Shown: positions 12,472 through 26,371, numbered from the stretch's first letter. The stretch: 64,000 nt of DNA from Cyclina sinensis (GCA_012932295.1 JAAONU010000014.1:21718011-21782010), one strand, 5' to 3'. The notes: generated from the sequence alone by a model not told the origin. A program made the numbers and translations.

Positions 12472-13275
12472 TGTTAATCAAAAAGTGTGATAGAAGTAAA
12501 TGGTATTAGAATGCTACAGCTTTAAGTTTAAATACTGAACGGTTATCTGTAAATGTTTTTTTTTTTTTTTTGAAACAGAACAGCGGGGGATGAATGTTTT
12601 CAGCACACTCATTTAACAATTATGAATCATCAATTGCACTGTAAATAGAACAGAAAAAAGGATAAACGTTTTATCATCAAATGCCTGCAATATCATATAA
12701 AGATCTGTCATTAATCAAAGATAGGGAAACAGACAGTTTGAGAACAATTTGTCCAAGCCACTTTACTTAATAGGCTTTGTTGGTATGTATACGTTGTGCA
12801 AGTCACTTTGTCACGTTTCAATCATTTAATTTATTCAGAGTTACTATGACAATGTGTATCTCCATAGATCTACAGAAGAAAAGAGAAGAGAATTATTTTT
12901 TAAACTCTTTTTTGTGGATTCAGTTGTACAGGCTGTTTAAACAGAGTCACATAACACCCGAAATTGAAATAAGACACATAACTTTATTAAATGCATATAT
13001 TAAAGATATTATAGTTGAAAATGAAGAAAGAACCACCAATAAAAATGACATGAACACTTTCACATTTTTTTTACATCTAATGCTTCTAAAAATAATTGAA
13101 GTACTTATTGTTTTGACTTGTATATTTGATGATTTATATTCTGCTTTGGAAAATAAATAGTTAACTTACGTTTACTGAAATTAGAAAGAAAAGAAAAATG
13201 TATCACTTGTTACTAGTGTCTAATCTACAAATAGAATCCAGTATCTTACTGAAGTTATAATATATCCATACTACT
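12472..13275. other. region upstream of channel-gene start
   Basis: This would be the 5' flank or first intron of the minus-strand channel gene. It has a T run at 12557-12571. A plus-strand open frame at 12777-13160 has no family features. No TATA box or CpG-rich promoter is obvious. Confidence 0.5.
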
Positions 13276-13277
13276 GC

Positions 13278-13308
<31 letters not shown>

Positions 13309-13330
13309 TGCGTGCGTGTGTGTGTGTGTG
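13276..13330. repeat. (TG)n/(TGCG)n microsatellite
   Basis: Alternating TG and GTGC units directly abutting the left end of the ~430-bp satellite array. Confidence 0.92.
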
Positions 13331-13331
13331 A

Positions 13332-16300
13332 GCTCCACCCTGGTGAAACTGCATACTTATATTCTCTACGGTTATACATACATGGTAATTTCTACTGCCC
13401 GTGTTTTTGAGAACTCAAAAACACGTAGCTCTCCTCCACCATCCCGTAGACATATAGACACGAGAGTGATCTCAAACTGTAGCGTGTAACGTCAATATTA
13501 ATAAGATCCTACCGGCAAGAAAATCAGTCCATGCGTTACTGAGCTACACTTGCGCAAAGCGAGTGCTCCAAACGGCGCAAATTCCCGCTCTCGCGGTACT
13601 TTCTTCTATCACAGTGCCTTTGTATATGGCAAAGTAACGCTGAAAACGGTTCGCCTTTTTCTGTTTCTTCATTTGCACGTGCATACTGAACGAGCTCCTC
13701 TACTCATGACAGCCACGGTCAACACTTCCTGACACGATAAATATTTTGTCTCGGTGCAGTTCGCTCGAGCTCCACCCCGGTGGAACTGCATACTTATATT
13801 CTCTACGGTTATACATTGTAATTTCTACTGTCCGTTTTTTGGAAAACTCAGAAACACGAAGCTCTCCTGCACCATCCCGTAGATCTACAGACGTGAGAGC
13901 AATTTCAAACTGTAGCGAGTAACGTCAATTTTAATTTGTTACTCCCGGCAAGAAAAACAGTCCATGCGTTACTGAATAACAGTCGCGCAAATCGAGTGCT
14001 CCAAACGACTCAAATTCCCGCTCTCGGGATACTTTCTTCTATCGCAGTACCTCCATATATGGCAATGTAACGCTGGAAACAGTTGACCTTTTACTGTCTC
14101 TTCATTTACACGTGCATACCGAACGAGCTCCTCTACTCATGACAGCCCCGCTCAACGCTTCCTGAAACGATATATTGTCTCAGACAGCCCCGCTCAACGC
14201 TTCCTGAAACGATATATTGTCTCGGTGCAGGTCGTTCGCGCTGCATTCCGGTGGAACTGCATACTTATATTCTCTACTGTTATACATGGTAATTTTATAC
14301 TACCCGTGTTTTTGAAAACTCAAAAACACGGAGCTCTCCTGCACCATCCCGTAGAGCTACATACATGGAACCGGTTTTTTAACGTTAGAGCGTAACGTCA
14401 GTTTAAGATTGATACTACTGGCAAGAAAATCGGTCGATGCGTTACTGAGCTACAGTCGCGCAAAGCGAGTGCTCCAAACGGCGCAAATCCCGATCTCGCG
14501 GTACACACTTCTATCACAATGCCTCGATATATGGCATTGTAACGCTGGAAACTGTTCTACTTTTCTGTTTCTTCATTTGAACGTGCATACCGAACGAGCT
14601 CCTCTATTCATGACAGCCCCGGTCAACACTTCCTGACACGATATATTGTCTCGGTGCAGTACGATCGCGCTCCATCCCGGTGGAAATGCATACTTAAATT
14701 CTCTACGGTTATACAAAGTAATTTCTACTCCCCGTGTTTTTGAGAACTCAGAAATACGGAGCTCTCCTCCACCATCCCATAGATATACAGACATAAGAGT
14801 GATCTCAAACTGTAGCAGGAAACGTCATAATTATTTAGATTGATACTACTGGCAAGAAAATCGGTCCATGCGATACTGAGCTACAGTCGCGCAAAGTTAG
14901 TGCTCCAAACGGCGCAAATCCCGCCCTCGCGGTACACTCTTCTATCACAGTTCCTCTGTATATGGCAATGTAACGCTGGAAACGGTTTGCCTTTTTCTGT
15001 CTCTTCATTTGCACGTGCATACCGAACAAGCTTCTCTACTCATGACAGCCCCGTTAAACACTTCCTGACACTATATATTGTCTCGGTGCAGTTCGCTTGC
15101 GCTCCACCCCGGTGGAACTGCATACTTATATTCTCTACGGTTATACATGATAATTTCTACTGCGAGAGTTTTTGAAAACTCAAAAACACGGATCTTTCCT
15201 GCACCATCCCGTAGACCTACAGACGTGGGATTGTTGTCAATCCGTATCATGTAACGTCAATTGTAATTTGATACTTCCGGCAAGAAAATCGGTCCATGCG
15301 TTTCTGATCTACAGTCCCGCAAAGTGAGTGCACGAAACGGCCCTAATTCCCGCTCTCGCGGTACTTTCTTCTATCACAGTGCCTCTATTTATGGCAATGT
15401 AACGCTGGAAACGATTCGCCTTTTTCTGTTTCTTCATTTGCACGTGCATACCGAGCGAGCTCCTCTACTCATGACAGCCCCGGTCAACACTTCCTGACAC
15501 GATATATTGTCTCGATGGAGTACGCTCGCGCTCCACCCAGGTGGAACTGCATACTTATATTCTCTACGGCTATACATGGTAATTTCTACTGCCCTTGTGT
15601 TTGAGAACTAAAAAACCCGGAGCTCTCCTGACCATCCCGTAGAGCTACAGACATGGAACAGGTCTCGCACTTTAGCGTGTAATGTTAATTCTAATTGGAT
15701 ACTACCAGCAAGAAAATCGGTCCATGCTTTACTGAGCTACAGTCGTGCAAACTGAGTGCTCTAAACGGCGCAAATTCCCGCTCTCGCGGCAGTTTCTTCT
15801 ATCAATATGGCAATATATATGGCAATGTAACGCTGGAAACGGTTCGACTTTTTCTGTTTCTTCATTTGCACGTGCATACCAAACGAGCTCATCTACTCAT
15901 GACAGCCCCGTCCAACACTTCCTGACACGATATATTGTCTCGGTGCAGTTCGTTCGCGCTCCAACCCGGTGGAACTGCATACTTATATTCTCTACGGTTT
16001 TACATGGCAATTTCTACTGCCCGTGTTTTTTGGGAACTCAAAAACACGGATCTCTCCTGCACCATTCAAAAGACGTTCAGATGTGGGGGGGGGGACAACA
16101 AACTGGCGTGTAACGTCAATTTTAATTAGATCCTACCGGCAAGAAAATCGGTCCATCCGTTTCTGAGCTACAGTCGCGCAAATTGAGTGCTCCAAACGGT
16201 GCACTTTCTTCTATCGCAGTGCCTCTGTGTATGGCAATTTTACGCTGGAAACGGTTCGCCTTTTTCTGTCTCTTCATTTGCACGTGCATACCAACGAGCT

Positions 16301-18440
16301 CCTCTACTCATGACAGCCCCGTTCAACACTTCCTGACACGATATATTGTCTCGGTGCAGTTCGCTGGCGCTCCACCCCGGTGGAACTGCATACTTATATT
16401 CTCTACTGTTATAAATGGTAATTTCTACTGTCCGTGTTTTTGAGAATTCAAAAACACGGAGCTCTCCTCCACCATCCCGTAGACGTATACACACAAGAGT
16501 GATTTAAAACTGTAGCATATAACGTAAATTTTAGTTGATACTACCGGCAAGAAAATCGGTCCATCCGTTTCTGAGCTACTGTCCCGCAAAGCGAGTGCTC
16601 CAAACGTATCAAAGACCTGCCCTCGCGGTACTTATTTCTATCACAGTTCCTCTATCTATGGCAATGTTACGCTGGAAACGGTTTGCCTTTTTCTGTCTCT
16701 TCATTTGCACGTGCATACCGAACGAGCTCCTCTACTCATAACAGCCACGGTCAAAACTTCCCGGCACAATAATTATATTGTCTCGGTGCAGTTCGCTCGC
16801 GCTCCACCCCTGTGAAACTGCATACTTATATTCTCTACGGTTATACATGGTAATTTCTACTGCCCCTGTCTTTCTGAACTCAGAAACACGAAGCTCTACT
16901 GCATCATCCCGTAGACATAAAGACGTTGGAGTGGTCTCAAACTGTAGCGTGTAATGTCAATTTTATTTTGATACTACCGGCAAGAAAATCGGTCCATCCG
17001 TTAATGAGGTACAGTCGGGCAAATCGAGTGCTCCAAACGGCGCAAATTCCCGCTCTCGTGGTACTTTATTCTATCACAGTGCTTCTAGATATGGTAATGT
17101 AACGATGGAAACGGTTCGCCTTTTTCTGTCTCTTCATTTGCTCGTGCATACCGAACGAACTCCTCTTCTCATGACAGCCCCGGTCAACACTTCCTGAAAC
17201 GACATATTTTCTCGGTGCACTCGCTTTGCGCAACTGTAGCTCAGTAACGCATGGAACGATTATTCTTGCCCGTAGTATCAACTTAAAATTGACGTTACAG
17301 GCTTCAGTTTGAGTTTGCTTCCACGTCTGAGTTCTCAAAAACACGGGCATTAGAAATTAACATATATAACTGTAAAGAATATAAGTATGCAGTTCCACCG
17401 GGGTGGAGCGCGAGAGAACTGCACCGAGACAATATATCGTGTTGACTGGGGCTGTCATGAGTAGAGGAACTCGTTCGGTATGCACGTGCAAATGAAGAGA
17501 CAGAAAAAGGCGAACCGTTTCCAGCATTACATTGCCATATATAGAGCCACTGTGGTTGAAGAAAGTACCGCGAAAGCGGGAATTTGCACTGTTTGGAGCA
17601 CTCGATTTGCGCGACTGTAGCTCAATAACCCATTGATCGATTTTGTTACCGCGAGTATCAACATAAAATTGACGCTACACGCTACAGTTTATGGCCGCTT
17701 CCACGTTTAAGTTCTCAAAAACACGGGCAGTAGAAATTACCATGTATAACCGCAGAGAATATAAGTACATGTATGCAGTTCCACCGGGGTGGAGCGCGAG
17801 CAAACTGCACCGAGACAATATATAGTGTCAGGAAGTGTTGACCGTGGCTGTTATGAGTAGAGGTGCTCGTTCGGTATGCACGTGCAAATGAAGAGACAGA
17901 AAAAGGCGAACCGTTTCCAGCGTTACATGGCCATATGTAGAGGCACTGTGATAGAAGAACGTACCGCGAGATCGGGAATTTCCGCCGTTTGGATCACTCG
18001 ATTTGCGCTACTGTAGCTCAGAAACGCATTGACCGATTTGCTGGTAGTATCAAATCAAAATTAACGTTACACGCTACAGTTTGAGTCCACTCCCACGTCT
18101 GTATGTCTATATTGATGGTGCAGGAGAGCTCAGTGTTTGAGAACTTAATAACACGAAGCTCTCCTGCACCATCCCGTAGACCTACAGACGGTTATACATG
18201 GTAATTTCTACTGACCGTGTTTTTTGAGAACTCAAAAACACGGAGCTCTCCTGCACCAATTTGTAGACCTACAGACGTGGGAGTGGTCTCAAACTGTAGC
18301 GTGTAACGTCAAATTTAAGTTGATACTACCGGCAAGAAAATCGGTCCATGCGTTACTGAGCTACAGTCGCGCAAAACGAGTGCTCCAATCGGAGCGGTAC
18401 TTTCTTCTATCACAATGCCTCTATATGGCAACGAAACAAT
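13332..18440. repeat. satellite array, ~430-bp units, with an inverted block
   Basis: The marker ggaactgcatacttatattc recurs at about 13345, 13781, 14252, 14679, 15113, 15540, 15967, 16378 and 16812, so the unit is ~410-470 bp. At about 17219 the sequence switches to the opposite strand (markers inverted near 17390 and 17778) and returns to plus near 18120. A near-exact short duplication lies at 14136-14222. Each unit carries a hairpin (gtgtttttgag, aa, ctcaaaaacac) and a second dyad (tgcagtt ... aactgca around ccaccccggtgg). Many short open frames here repeat one another unit by unit and are not genes. No transposase or tRNA homology is visible. Confidence 0.9.
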
Positions 18441-18649
18441 TCTTCCTAATGTCATACAGATGTTACTTCAGGTAAATGTCAAAACGGAATGATAACAGAT
18501 ATATATCTTGTAAAAGAATATTTTGAAAAGGTGAAGAATTTTACAAAAGACGATTTTATTTATTTATTTAAATTAATTTTTTTTCTTGATATTTTAAACC
18601 TACCTGATATCCTTAATGACAAAGGAAACTTACATAGTACTAGCGTCAA
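18441..18649. other. AT-rich spacer between two repeat blocks
   Basis: Non-repetitive AT-rich DNA between the satellite and the composite repeat. The open frame starting at 18489 has no recognisable domain. Confidence 0.5.
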
Positions 18650-20430
18650 ATTTATAGGGTGTATTATTTTTTATCGTGTCGTCGTTTCGAAGAAACGGCG
18701 ATACATAGGGATCGCTTTGTCCATCGGTCCGTCCGTCCGTCACCAAAACTTAACGTTGACAGAATTATGCCCCTTTTCTCGAAAACTTAACGTTGGCTAT
18801 AACTTTGCCATTTCTTAACATTTCCTCATCGAACTTTCAAATTATATTGCTTACGACAACAGGGTCGGGATTATACCAAAATCTTTAGGTCAAGGTCACA
18901 TTTGAGTTATTCTCCTTTTTGTACTTGGATTTTGTCATGAAAACTTAATGTTGGCAATAATTTTGGCATTTCTTAACATTTCCCCATCAACTTTCTAATT
19001 ATATTGCGTACGACAACAGGGTCGTGATGATGCCAAAATCTGTAGGTCAAGGTCACAAGTAACAACGTTATACCACTGTTTGTACTTGGATTTTGCCACG
19101 AAAACTTAACATTGGCTATAACTTTGCCATTTCTTAATATTTCTTCATCAAACTTTCCAATTGTAATGCTTACAATTGTATCGCTAAAGACAATGCCATT
19201 TCTCAAGGGCAGATAACCGTCAAATTTATTTTTGCAATGTCATGCCCCTTTTTCACCTTAAAATGTCTTGGTTAACCTTTTTGTCAATTTCTCAAAAACT
19301 GTCTAAGATATTCAATTCAAACTTGGAATACCTGATCACCAGCAAGACCCCTGCAAAGATTGTTGGTACCCATGTCCCTGGGGTCAAAATTAGCCCCACC
19401 CACGGGTTCACTTGATTTTGCTTATACTTTTATATCGGAAAAAATCTTCTTAAGCCTAGAAATAAATTATTAACTGACATGAGATGGGTAAGTTTTCCTC
19501 CCCCCCCCCTGCATGGGGACCCCCTATCCCCCCAACTCCAACGTTTCCCCCCTCATTTTTTCTTTCATTATTTATTTTTTTTAATATGTAGGTACTTGAC
19601 TACCACCCCACTCAGCGCTATGTGACCCCCCCTCGTGTTACCCCCTCCGCACAAAAAAAACCGACATTCATTTCTTGTTTTAAATATGTAGGTATGAATC
19701 CCCTAAAAAGTTCTTTTTCTCCTTTATTGGAAAAGAACTTCTTACGCTTTGAAATAAATTTTAACTTATATGAGATGGGTCATTACTCCCGCAAACTGCA
19801 TGGGGACGCCCCCCTCTTAAATCCCCACCTCTTTACCCCCACCCCATCTACCCCATGGGGCCTGATGTTTTTAATACATAGGTACTTCACTCCCAATCCA
19901 CCATCAACCCCCCCCAACCAGTCTCCGTCCTCCCGGGCCCAATCGTTTTTAATACATAGGTACTTGACTCCCCATCCACCCTCAACTCAAATCCCCCTTC
20001 TGCCGGGCCCGATTTTTGTTTTTTAATATATAGGTACTTGACACCCCATCCACCCCTTCCGCCTGAGCCACATCCCCCATCCCAAAACCAGTACCCTCCC
20101 CCCTCCGCCGAGACCGAATTTTTTTTAATACATAGGCACTTGACTCCACCCCCAACACCCCCCCCCAATTTTTTTCCATCTTGCATGACTAGGAACTTGC
20201 CCTCCCCCACTCAAATGTTTTTTCACTTGGGCCTCTTTTTTAACTTGGCTTATAATTTAACACCCAGCACTGAGAAAAGTGGAACATGCTGTCTGTGGAC
20301 AGGTCTTGTTGTACTTAGACGAGCATGCTGTCTTTTCCAGCAGGCTCTTGTTTACCTTTTTAGTTATTCTAACAAAGTATCCCAGGGCCACACAAGTGTT
20401 CAACTGAACACCCACCTAGTATTTTTTTCA
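18650..20430. repeat. composite dispersed repeat, copy 1
   Basis: It starts with a hairpin (cgtcgtttcgaagaaacggcg) and a gtccgtccgtc run. Subrepeats of ~160 bp follow (aaaacttaacgttggctata ... gtcaaggtcacatttgaca). Next come cagcaagacccctgcaaaga at about 19338 and a C-rich segment where 'aatacataggtacttgactc' recurs every 75-110 bp (19582-20135). The tail is ggacaggtcttgttgtactt ... gtgttcaactgaacac. The same order recurs in the next feature. Gly- or Pro-rich open frames in the C-rich part are artefacts of composition. Confidence 0.82.
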
Positions 20431-20562
20431 GGATTATTTCTGTACTAATAAGTTATTGAGATATGTTGCACATGAATCTTGATTTTAAGACTAAGAAGGT
20501 ATTAAGCTTTGAGAATGTAGCCTTATTAGCTTTGTTTCAGGAATTGCTTTTAAATCATTTTT

Positions 20563-22062
20563 GGGATCGCTTAAATTTGTCAGTCGGTCCGTCCGTCACG
20601 AAAACTTAACGTTGCCTATTACTTTACCATTTCTTAATATTAACCTCATCAAACTTTCAAATTATATTGCTTACCATAACAGAGTCATGATGATGTCAAA
20701 ATCTTTAGGTCAAGGTCACATTTGACAGAGTTATGCCCCTTTTCTCGAAAACTTAACGTTGGCTATAACTTTGCTATTTCTTAATATTACCTCATCAAAG
20801 TTTCAAATTACATTGCTTACGACAACAGAGTTGTGATGATGCTTACATCTTTAGGTCAATATCACATTTGACAGTGTAATGCCCCTTTTCACGGAAACTT
20901 ACCGTTGCCTATAACTTTGCCATTTCTTAATATTTCCTCATCAATTTTTCAAATTATATTGCTTACGACAACAGGGTCGTGATGAAGCCAAAATCTTTAG
21001 ATTAAGGTCACATTTGACAGAGGTATGCCCCTTTTTGTACTCGAATTTTGTTACGAAAACTTAACATTGGTTGTAGGTCCATTTCTCAGAAACTATCAAA
21101 GCTATTTACTTCAAATTAAGAATACATGTTCACTATCAAAATGCGACACCATTTCTCATGGGCGATAACCCTCAAATATATTTGTGCAAAATTGTGGCCA
21201 TTTTTCAACTTGAAATTTCGTGGTTAACCTTTTTGTCAATATCCATTTCTCAAAGAGTGTCAAAAATTTTCTATTCAAACTGAGAATACTTGATCACCAG
21301 CAAGACCCCTGCAAAGATTGTTGGTACCCATGTCTCTGAGGTCAAAGTTAGCCCCACCCCCGGGGTCACTTGATTTTGCTTATATTTATATATGTAGGAA
21401 AAAAACTTCTTCAGCGTAGAAATAAGATATTAACTGACATGAGATGGGTAAATACCCCCTCTCCACTCACACCCCCTCTGCATGGGGAACCCCTTATCCC
21501 CCTCCCTACTCCCGTGTAACTTTTTAATTTAAATGAGATTGGTCAGTACTCTCCCCCCCCCCGCCCCCTGCATGGGACCCCCCCCTCTTACGTCCCCACC
21601 TCTTTACCCCCCCCACCAATTTTTTTCATTATTTTTTTAAATATGTAGATACTTGACCCTCCCCCTTCAAATTTCTTTTTTTTCTCACACGAGTAACCAA
21701 CTTCCTCGCCTAACACTAAACTATTTATTTACATGGGATGGGTAGGTGTTTATTCCACTGCCCCCCCTCCCCTCTCGATTTTTTAATACATAGGTACTTG
21801 ACTCTCCATCCACCAACCCTCTTATATGACTTTGTACTTGCTCTCCCCCACTTAAATTTTTTTCACTTGGGCCTCTTGTTTAATTTGGCTTATAATTTAT
21901 TATCCAACACTGAGAAAAGTTGAGCGTGCTGTCTGCGGACAGGTCTTGTTGTACTTGAACTAGCATGCTGTCTTTTCCAGCAGGCTCTTGTTTACCTTTT
22001 TAGTTATTCTAACAAAGTATCCAACGGAGACACAAGTGTTCAACTGAACACACATCTAGTTC
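20563..22062. repeat. composite dispersed repeat, copy 2
   Basis: This tandem second copy has the same parts in the same order: the gtccgtccgtc start, four ~155-bp 'cttaacgttg' subrepeats, cagcaagacccctgcaaaga at about 21299, a shorter C-rich part with 'aatacataggtacttgactc' once, and the same tail ending in gtgttcaactgaacac at about 22050. No coding capacity or terminal repeat was recognised, so the transposon class is unknown. Confidence 0.8.
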
Positions 22063-23849
22063 TGTACATTAGTTTATCTTCAACGCACTGTTATAATGTA
22101 TCTGATGTATGTACGGAACTGAAATTTTCAGATATTCGTCCCGAAACAATAATTGATAAAAAGCTGATTTCCAAAAATATGACCGAGTCCTGTCCTGTGA
22201 ATCGTATAATAATAGTATAATAATCACATGAAACTTACATTATGTCAATATTTCTAGACAATAATTTAGCATTTGTGTCATTCATGCATTATATCTCATT
22301 ATATCCAATACACAAAAGTTCTAAATGAGTATGCTATTCGATATTATACTTTAAATGAAAAAGTTTAATCGTTTACGAACATGATATTGTAAACAATACG
22401 AACTGAAATTTAACAAATTAATTTATTTCTCTAAAATGCATATGGTTTATATTTGTGATGCCAGACATGTATACTAGGGAATCAAGTGATTTGTTCAAAA
22501 CAAAAATAACGAAATATTCAGAGTAGGTATTACAGTTATAAATGTGCACACAGATTTTGAGTACAGGTCCTTCGTCATTCTAAGTAATTTCTCATTGATA
22601 TCAAATTTGAATTATCTAACCAGAGTCAAGCGCTCTTTTTTGCTATTCAATTTGAATAATAAAGACGACACTTCACACTAAATGTTTTGTGAATAACTGC
22701 ATTTCGTAAAATGCAGCAAAGAAGGAAGTCAATAATTTAGGTTGGTATGTCGGTGTTTATAAACGGGACATGTATCATCCAGTATCTAACTATAACGTAA
22801 CAGGTAAATCATATACATGAAACGTAATATGATCATCACGAACATAGGCCTTCATGTCACAAATGTATGTTGGCTAATTCCTTCCACTTTGTTCCGTCGT
22901 TTAAGTGGGCTGTCTTGGCGAAAACACGACAGTATTTGCGTGCTCATTTGCCGTCCTTTCGTGTAGTGTTGGCAGGGATGAAAATGTCGTGTTGGTGGCT
23001 AAAATTTGGCGTGTTGGCGGGGCAAAGACACAACAGAACGACAATTTTTACCCGCCAACATGAAAGTCCAGGTCGTCCGTGAAACGAAAAATACAAGTGT
23101 CGTGTCGCAGGTATGGAAATGTTGTATACCCGCCCTAAAATGTCTGCAACAAAACAGACATAATGACAACTGCGACAAAATTCTGTCATGTTGTTTATCC
23201 TATTTATTGCAGCAAGAATAAGCGTTATAAAAGGGTTGAAATACACCCTAATTTTGATAAAAAAGGCCATTCTGAGCCCTTTCTTGCAAAACTTTGCTGA
23301 CAATTTTAGTCACTATTACGCTGTTTCTTGTAGAATACGATGATGAAATGTTATTTCTGAATACAGATGCTTTTTGCTTCAATTTCGAGGGAAATATGGA
23401 AAAAATACCGCAATTATCCATTCTTTATCTATCTTCCATCAACGTCGAACCCCTTTCGGGGACGTAGACGTTATTCTTTATATATATTAGGGGGAAACAT
23501 TTAAAAATTGCCTCGAATTTTTTACGTCTATTGAAATAAAAAAGACAGGTAATTTAAATACAAATCATTATACTAGTAGACTCAAAAAATGCTAAAATGT
23601 GAGCTGCAACAGGAGACATTTCTGTTTTCTCCGGCCGTCAGGGTACCATTTGAATGTCAGTTTTGTTCAAAGTAACGGAAAAATGCAAAACAATGCTTGT
23701 TTTTCATTTAGAATGGGGGACATTAGTGGATTATCTACCCTGAATACTCTCTGATATTACATTGGTCCTTCCATTTGGATTCCTCTGCTTTTATCGCTAT
23801 TTTCTCTTTTGATATGATGATAATTAAACCTATGATATGATGATAATTA
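22063..23849. other. intergenic, with a small GC-richer repeat-like patch
   Basis: 22063-22860 is plain AT-rich DNA. 22900-23130 is GC-richer and repeats the motif tgttggcg/cgccaaca in both orientations (for example gtgttggcggggc at about 23012 and cccgccaacatg at about 23051), which suggests an old palindromic element. No gene or terminal repeats were found. Confidence 0.5.
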
Positions 23850-23853
23850 AATA

Positions 23854-26371
23854 GTGGTAGTCAGATTACACATTAAGTTCCATGAATGTTCCATGAAATC
23901 ATTTGGCACCAAAACTGTACATAAGAATGCACCAAACAATATAAACAGAAAGCCTTGGTTTGATAGAAATTGTACTATAGCAAGAAACACCTATCACAAA
24001 GCAAGAATATTATACAATAGACATAAAACAGCATATTATAAAAATCTGTTAAAAGAAGTAAGTAAACAGTACAAATGTGCTTTAAGAAAAGCAAATCATA
24101 ACTTCAATGCTTCAAGAATTGAGAAACTAAGAATACTGAAAACAAAAGATCCCAAACAATATTGGAAAATTATAAATACGCAAATAAAACAAGCAGAATC
24201 TACCGCTTCTTCAACAGACTTTTATGACTATTTTCGAAACATTAACGAAAACCCTCAAAATGATGACATTCCATCAACGAAAAACAGCACCACCAACAAT
24301 ATTTATAGAAATAACAACGATAATATGTCTGATAATGATAATTATTATTAACCTAGTTATAATAGTAACACACAATGATGATGTTGACAATACTGCCATT
24401 AATAATGAAATAAATGGTCCTATAACAGAAAATGACATTACACAAGCAGTTAAAAGCCTAAAAAACAACAAATCTCCTGGGTATGATAACATTATTAGTG
24501 AGCAGATAAAATACTCACTGAGCCACATGATTCAAATTTATAAAATGTTATTCAGCATTGTTTTTGATACAGGAATTATACCAGAAAGCTGGACGATTGG
24601 AATAATCAAACCGATATATAAGAATAAAGGTGATCCTAAAAAACCAGAACATTACAGACCTATCTCATTGTTAAGCTGTTTTGGTAAATTATTTACATGT
24701 ATTTTGAACAACCGTCTGAATAAATATGCCGAAAAAACAAACTTAATTCACGAAACACAAGCAGGATTCCGAAAACACTTTTCTACTGTAGACAATATTT
24801 TTATTCTTAAAAGTCTTATAGATATTGTGCACTCTGAAAGGAAAAAATTATACTGTTGTTTTGTTGACTTTAAACAAGCTTTCGACTCAGTATGGCGTGT
24901 CGGACTTTGGCAAAAACTTAGGAATGAAAATATAAATGGCAAATGTTTTCAAGTAATTTATAGCTTATATAATAATATAAAGTCGAAAGTTTCTACTCAC
25001 GAAGGATCGACTCCTTACTTTGATTGTTTAGTTGGTGTACGTCAAGGAGAAAATTTTTCCCCTTTTCTATTTTCTGTATTTTTAAACGACCTCGAACAGT
25101 TTCTTAATGATCATGATGTGCTAGGAGTTTCGAAAGATTATGTATCAGAAGGTATTCGTAATTTCTTGAAACTTTTCATTCTTCTTTATGCGGATGATAC
25201 TGTTGTATTTAGTGATAATAAAAATGACCTGCATCATGCATCGAATACTTTTAAACAATACTGTGACCAATTGAAATAACAAATAAATACCAGTAAAACC
25301 AAAATATTAATATTCAGTAAAGGAAGACGTCAAAGGCATACCAAATTCAAAATTGGAGACGATGAACTTGAAATTGTTGATGAATATAAGTACCTCGGAT
25401 TATTTTTTGCAAAGAGTGGTAGTTTTATCAAGACTAAACAATATATAGCAAATCAAGGTACAAAAGCTATGTTCTCTCTACTTAGAAAAATAAAATTACT
25501 TTCTCTCCCTTATGATATTCAAATAGAACTCTTTGATAACACAGTAAAACCAATACTATTATACGGAAGTGAAATATGGGGATATGGAAACATAGAAATA
25601 ATAGAAAGGGTCCAGCTTAAATTTTATAAATATATATTTAACTTAATGAAGTCCACCCCATCATACATGATATATGGGGAACTTGAGGTAATACCTTTGT
25701 CTATTCACATTAAAAACCGATTACTGGCTTATTGGGCAAGATTAATTGAAAACACGGAAAGTGAAAGAACTACCAAACTGTCTGCAAAAATATATAACTT
25801 CATTTATGAAATGCATTCACAAAATAAGTTAAAATCACTGTGGATAGACAATGTCAAATACAATATATGCAGTCTAGGTTTATCTGGAATTTGGTACAGC
25901 CAGAGCTTTATTAGCAGCAAATGGTTCATTAAGTCATCTTTTCAAAAACTTAAAGATGTATTTATTCAGGGCTGGTTTGCACAGATAGCCAATACATCGG
26001 CTACAAATTTGTATAAATATTACAAAACAAATTTCACACGAAGCCCCTTTATTAACAAGCTGCCTTCTTATTACTGTACAACACAAATAAGATTTTCAAC
26101 AAGAAACCACCGATTGCCTATAGAAACTGGCCGATGGAGAAATGTTCCACAAAATGATAGAAAATGTTCGAATTGTCATGAACTAGGAGATGAATACCAT
26201 TATATTTTAATGTGTCCTATTTTTAACACTGATAGAAATAAATATATTGACAGGTATACAAGAACAAGACCAAATATGTTAAAATTTATTCAAATGATCA
26301 CGACAGATAATTGTAATAAATTGAAAAGTCTTAGTATATTTTGTGATAAGATAATGAAATACTGTAGATGA
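23854..26371 (+). pseudogene. LINE ORF2: reverse transcriptase, frameshifted and with a stop
   Basis: Frame 1 (23854-24351) holds the basic linker before RT (KPWFDRNCTIARN, YWKIINTQIKQ). A frameshift in the AT-rich stretch at about 24330-24350 moves to the frame of 24224-25279, which contains the RT blocks: NNKSPGYDNI, HYRPISLLSCFGKLF, QAGFRKHFSTVDNI, DFKQAFDSVWR, GVRQGENFSPFLFSVF and the catalytic LLYADDTVVFS. One in-frame TAA at 25277-25279 interrupts it. The same frame then resumes (KTKILIFSKG, YKYLGLFF, GSEIWGY) to 26371. A C-terminal CX2C...H...C segment (CSNCHELGDEYHYILMC) ends it. It cannot mobilise itself. Confidence 0.9.

Noticed and set aside
12777..13160. 127-codon plus-strand frame
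   Set aside because: AT-rich, no domain, no splice or promoter support, and it lies upstream of an opposite-strand gene.
13280..13489. Cys/Val/Arg-rich frame
   Set aside because: Product of the TG/TGCG microsatellite running into the satellite.
13550..17350. Many 60-120 codon frames on both strands
   Set aside because: They recur at the same place in each ~430-bp satellite unit with variable stops; not genes.
19622..20448. Pro-rich and Gly-rich frames on both strands
   Set aside because: Caused by the C-rich subrepeats; both strands are open for compositional reasons.
22867..23303. Overlapping short frames in a GC-richer patch
   Set aside because: The sequence repeats tgttggcg-type motifs in both directions and no frame has family features; looks like an old repeat.
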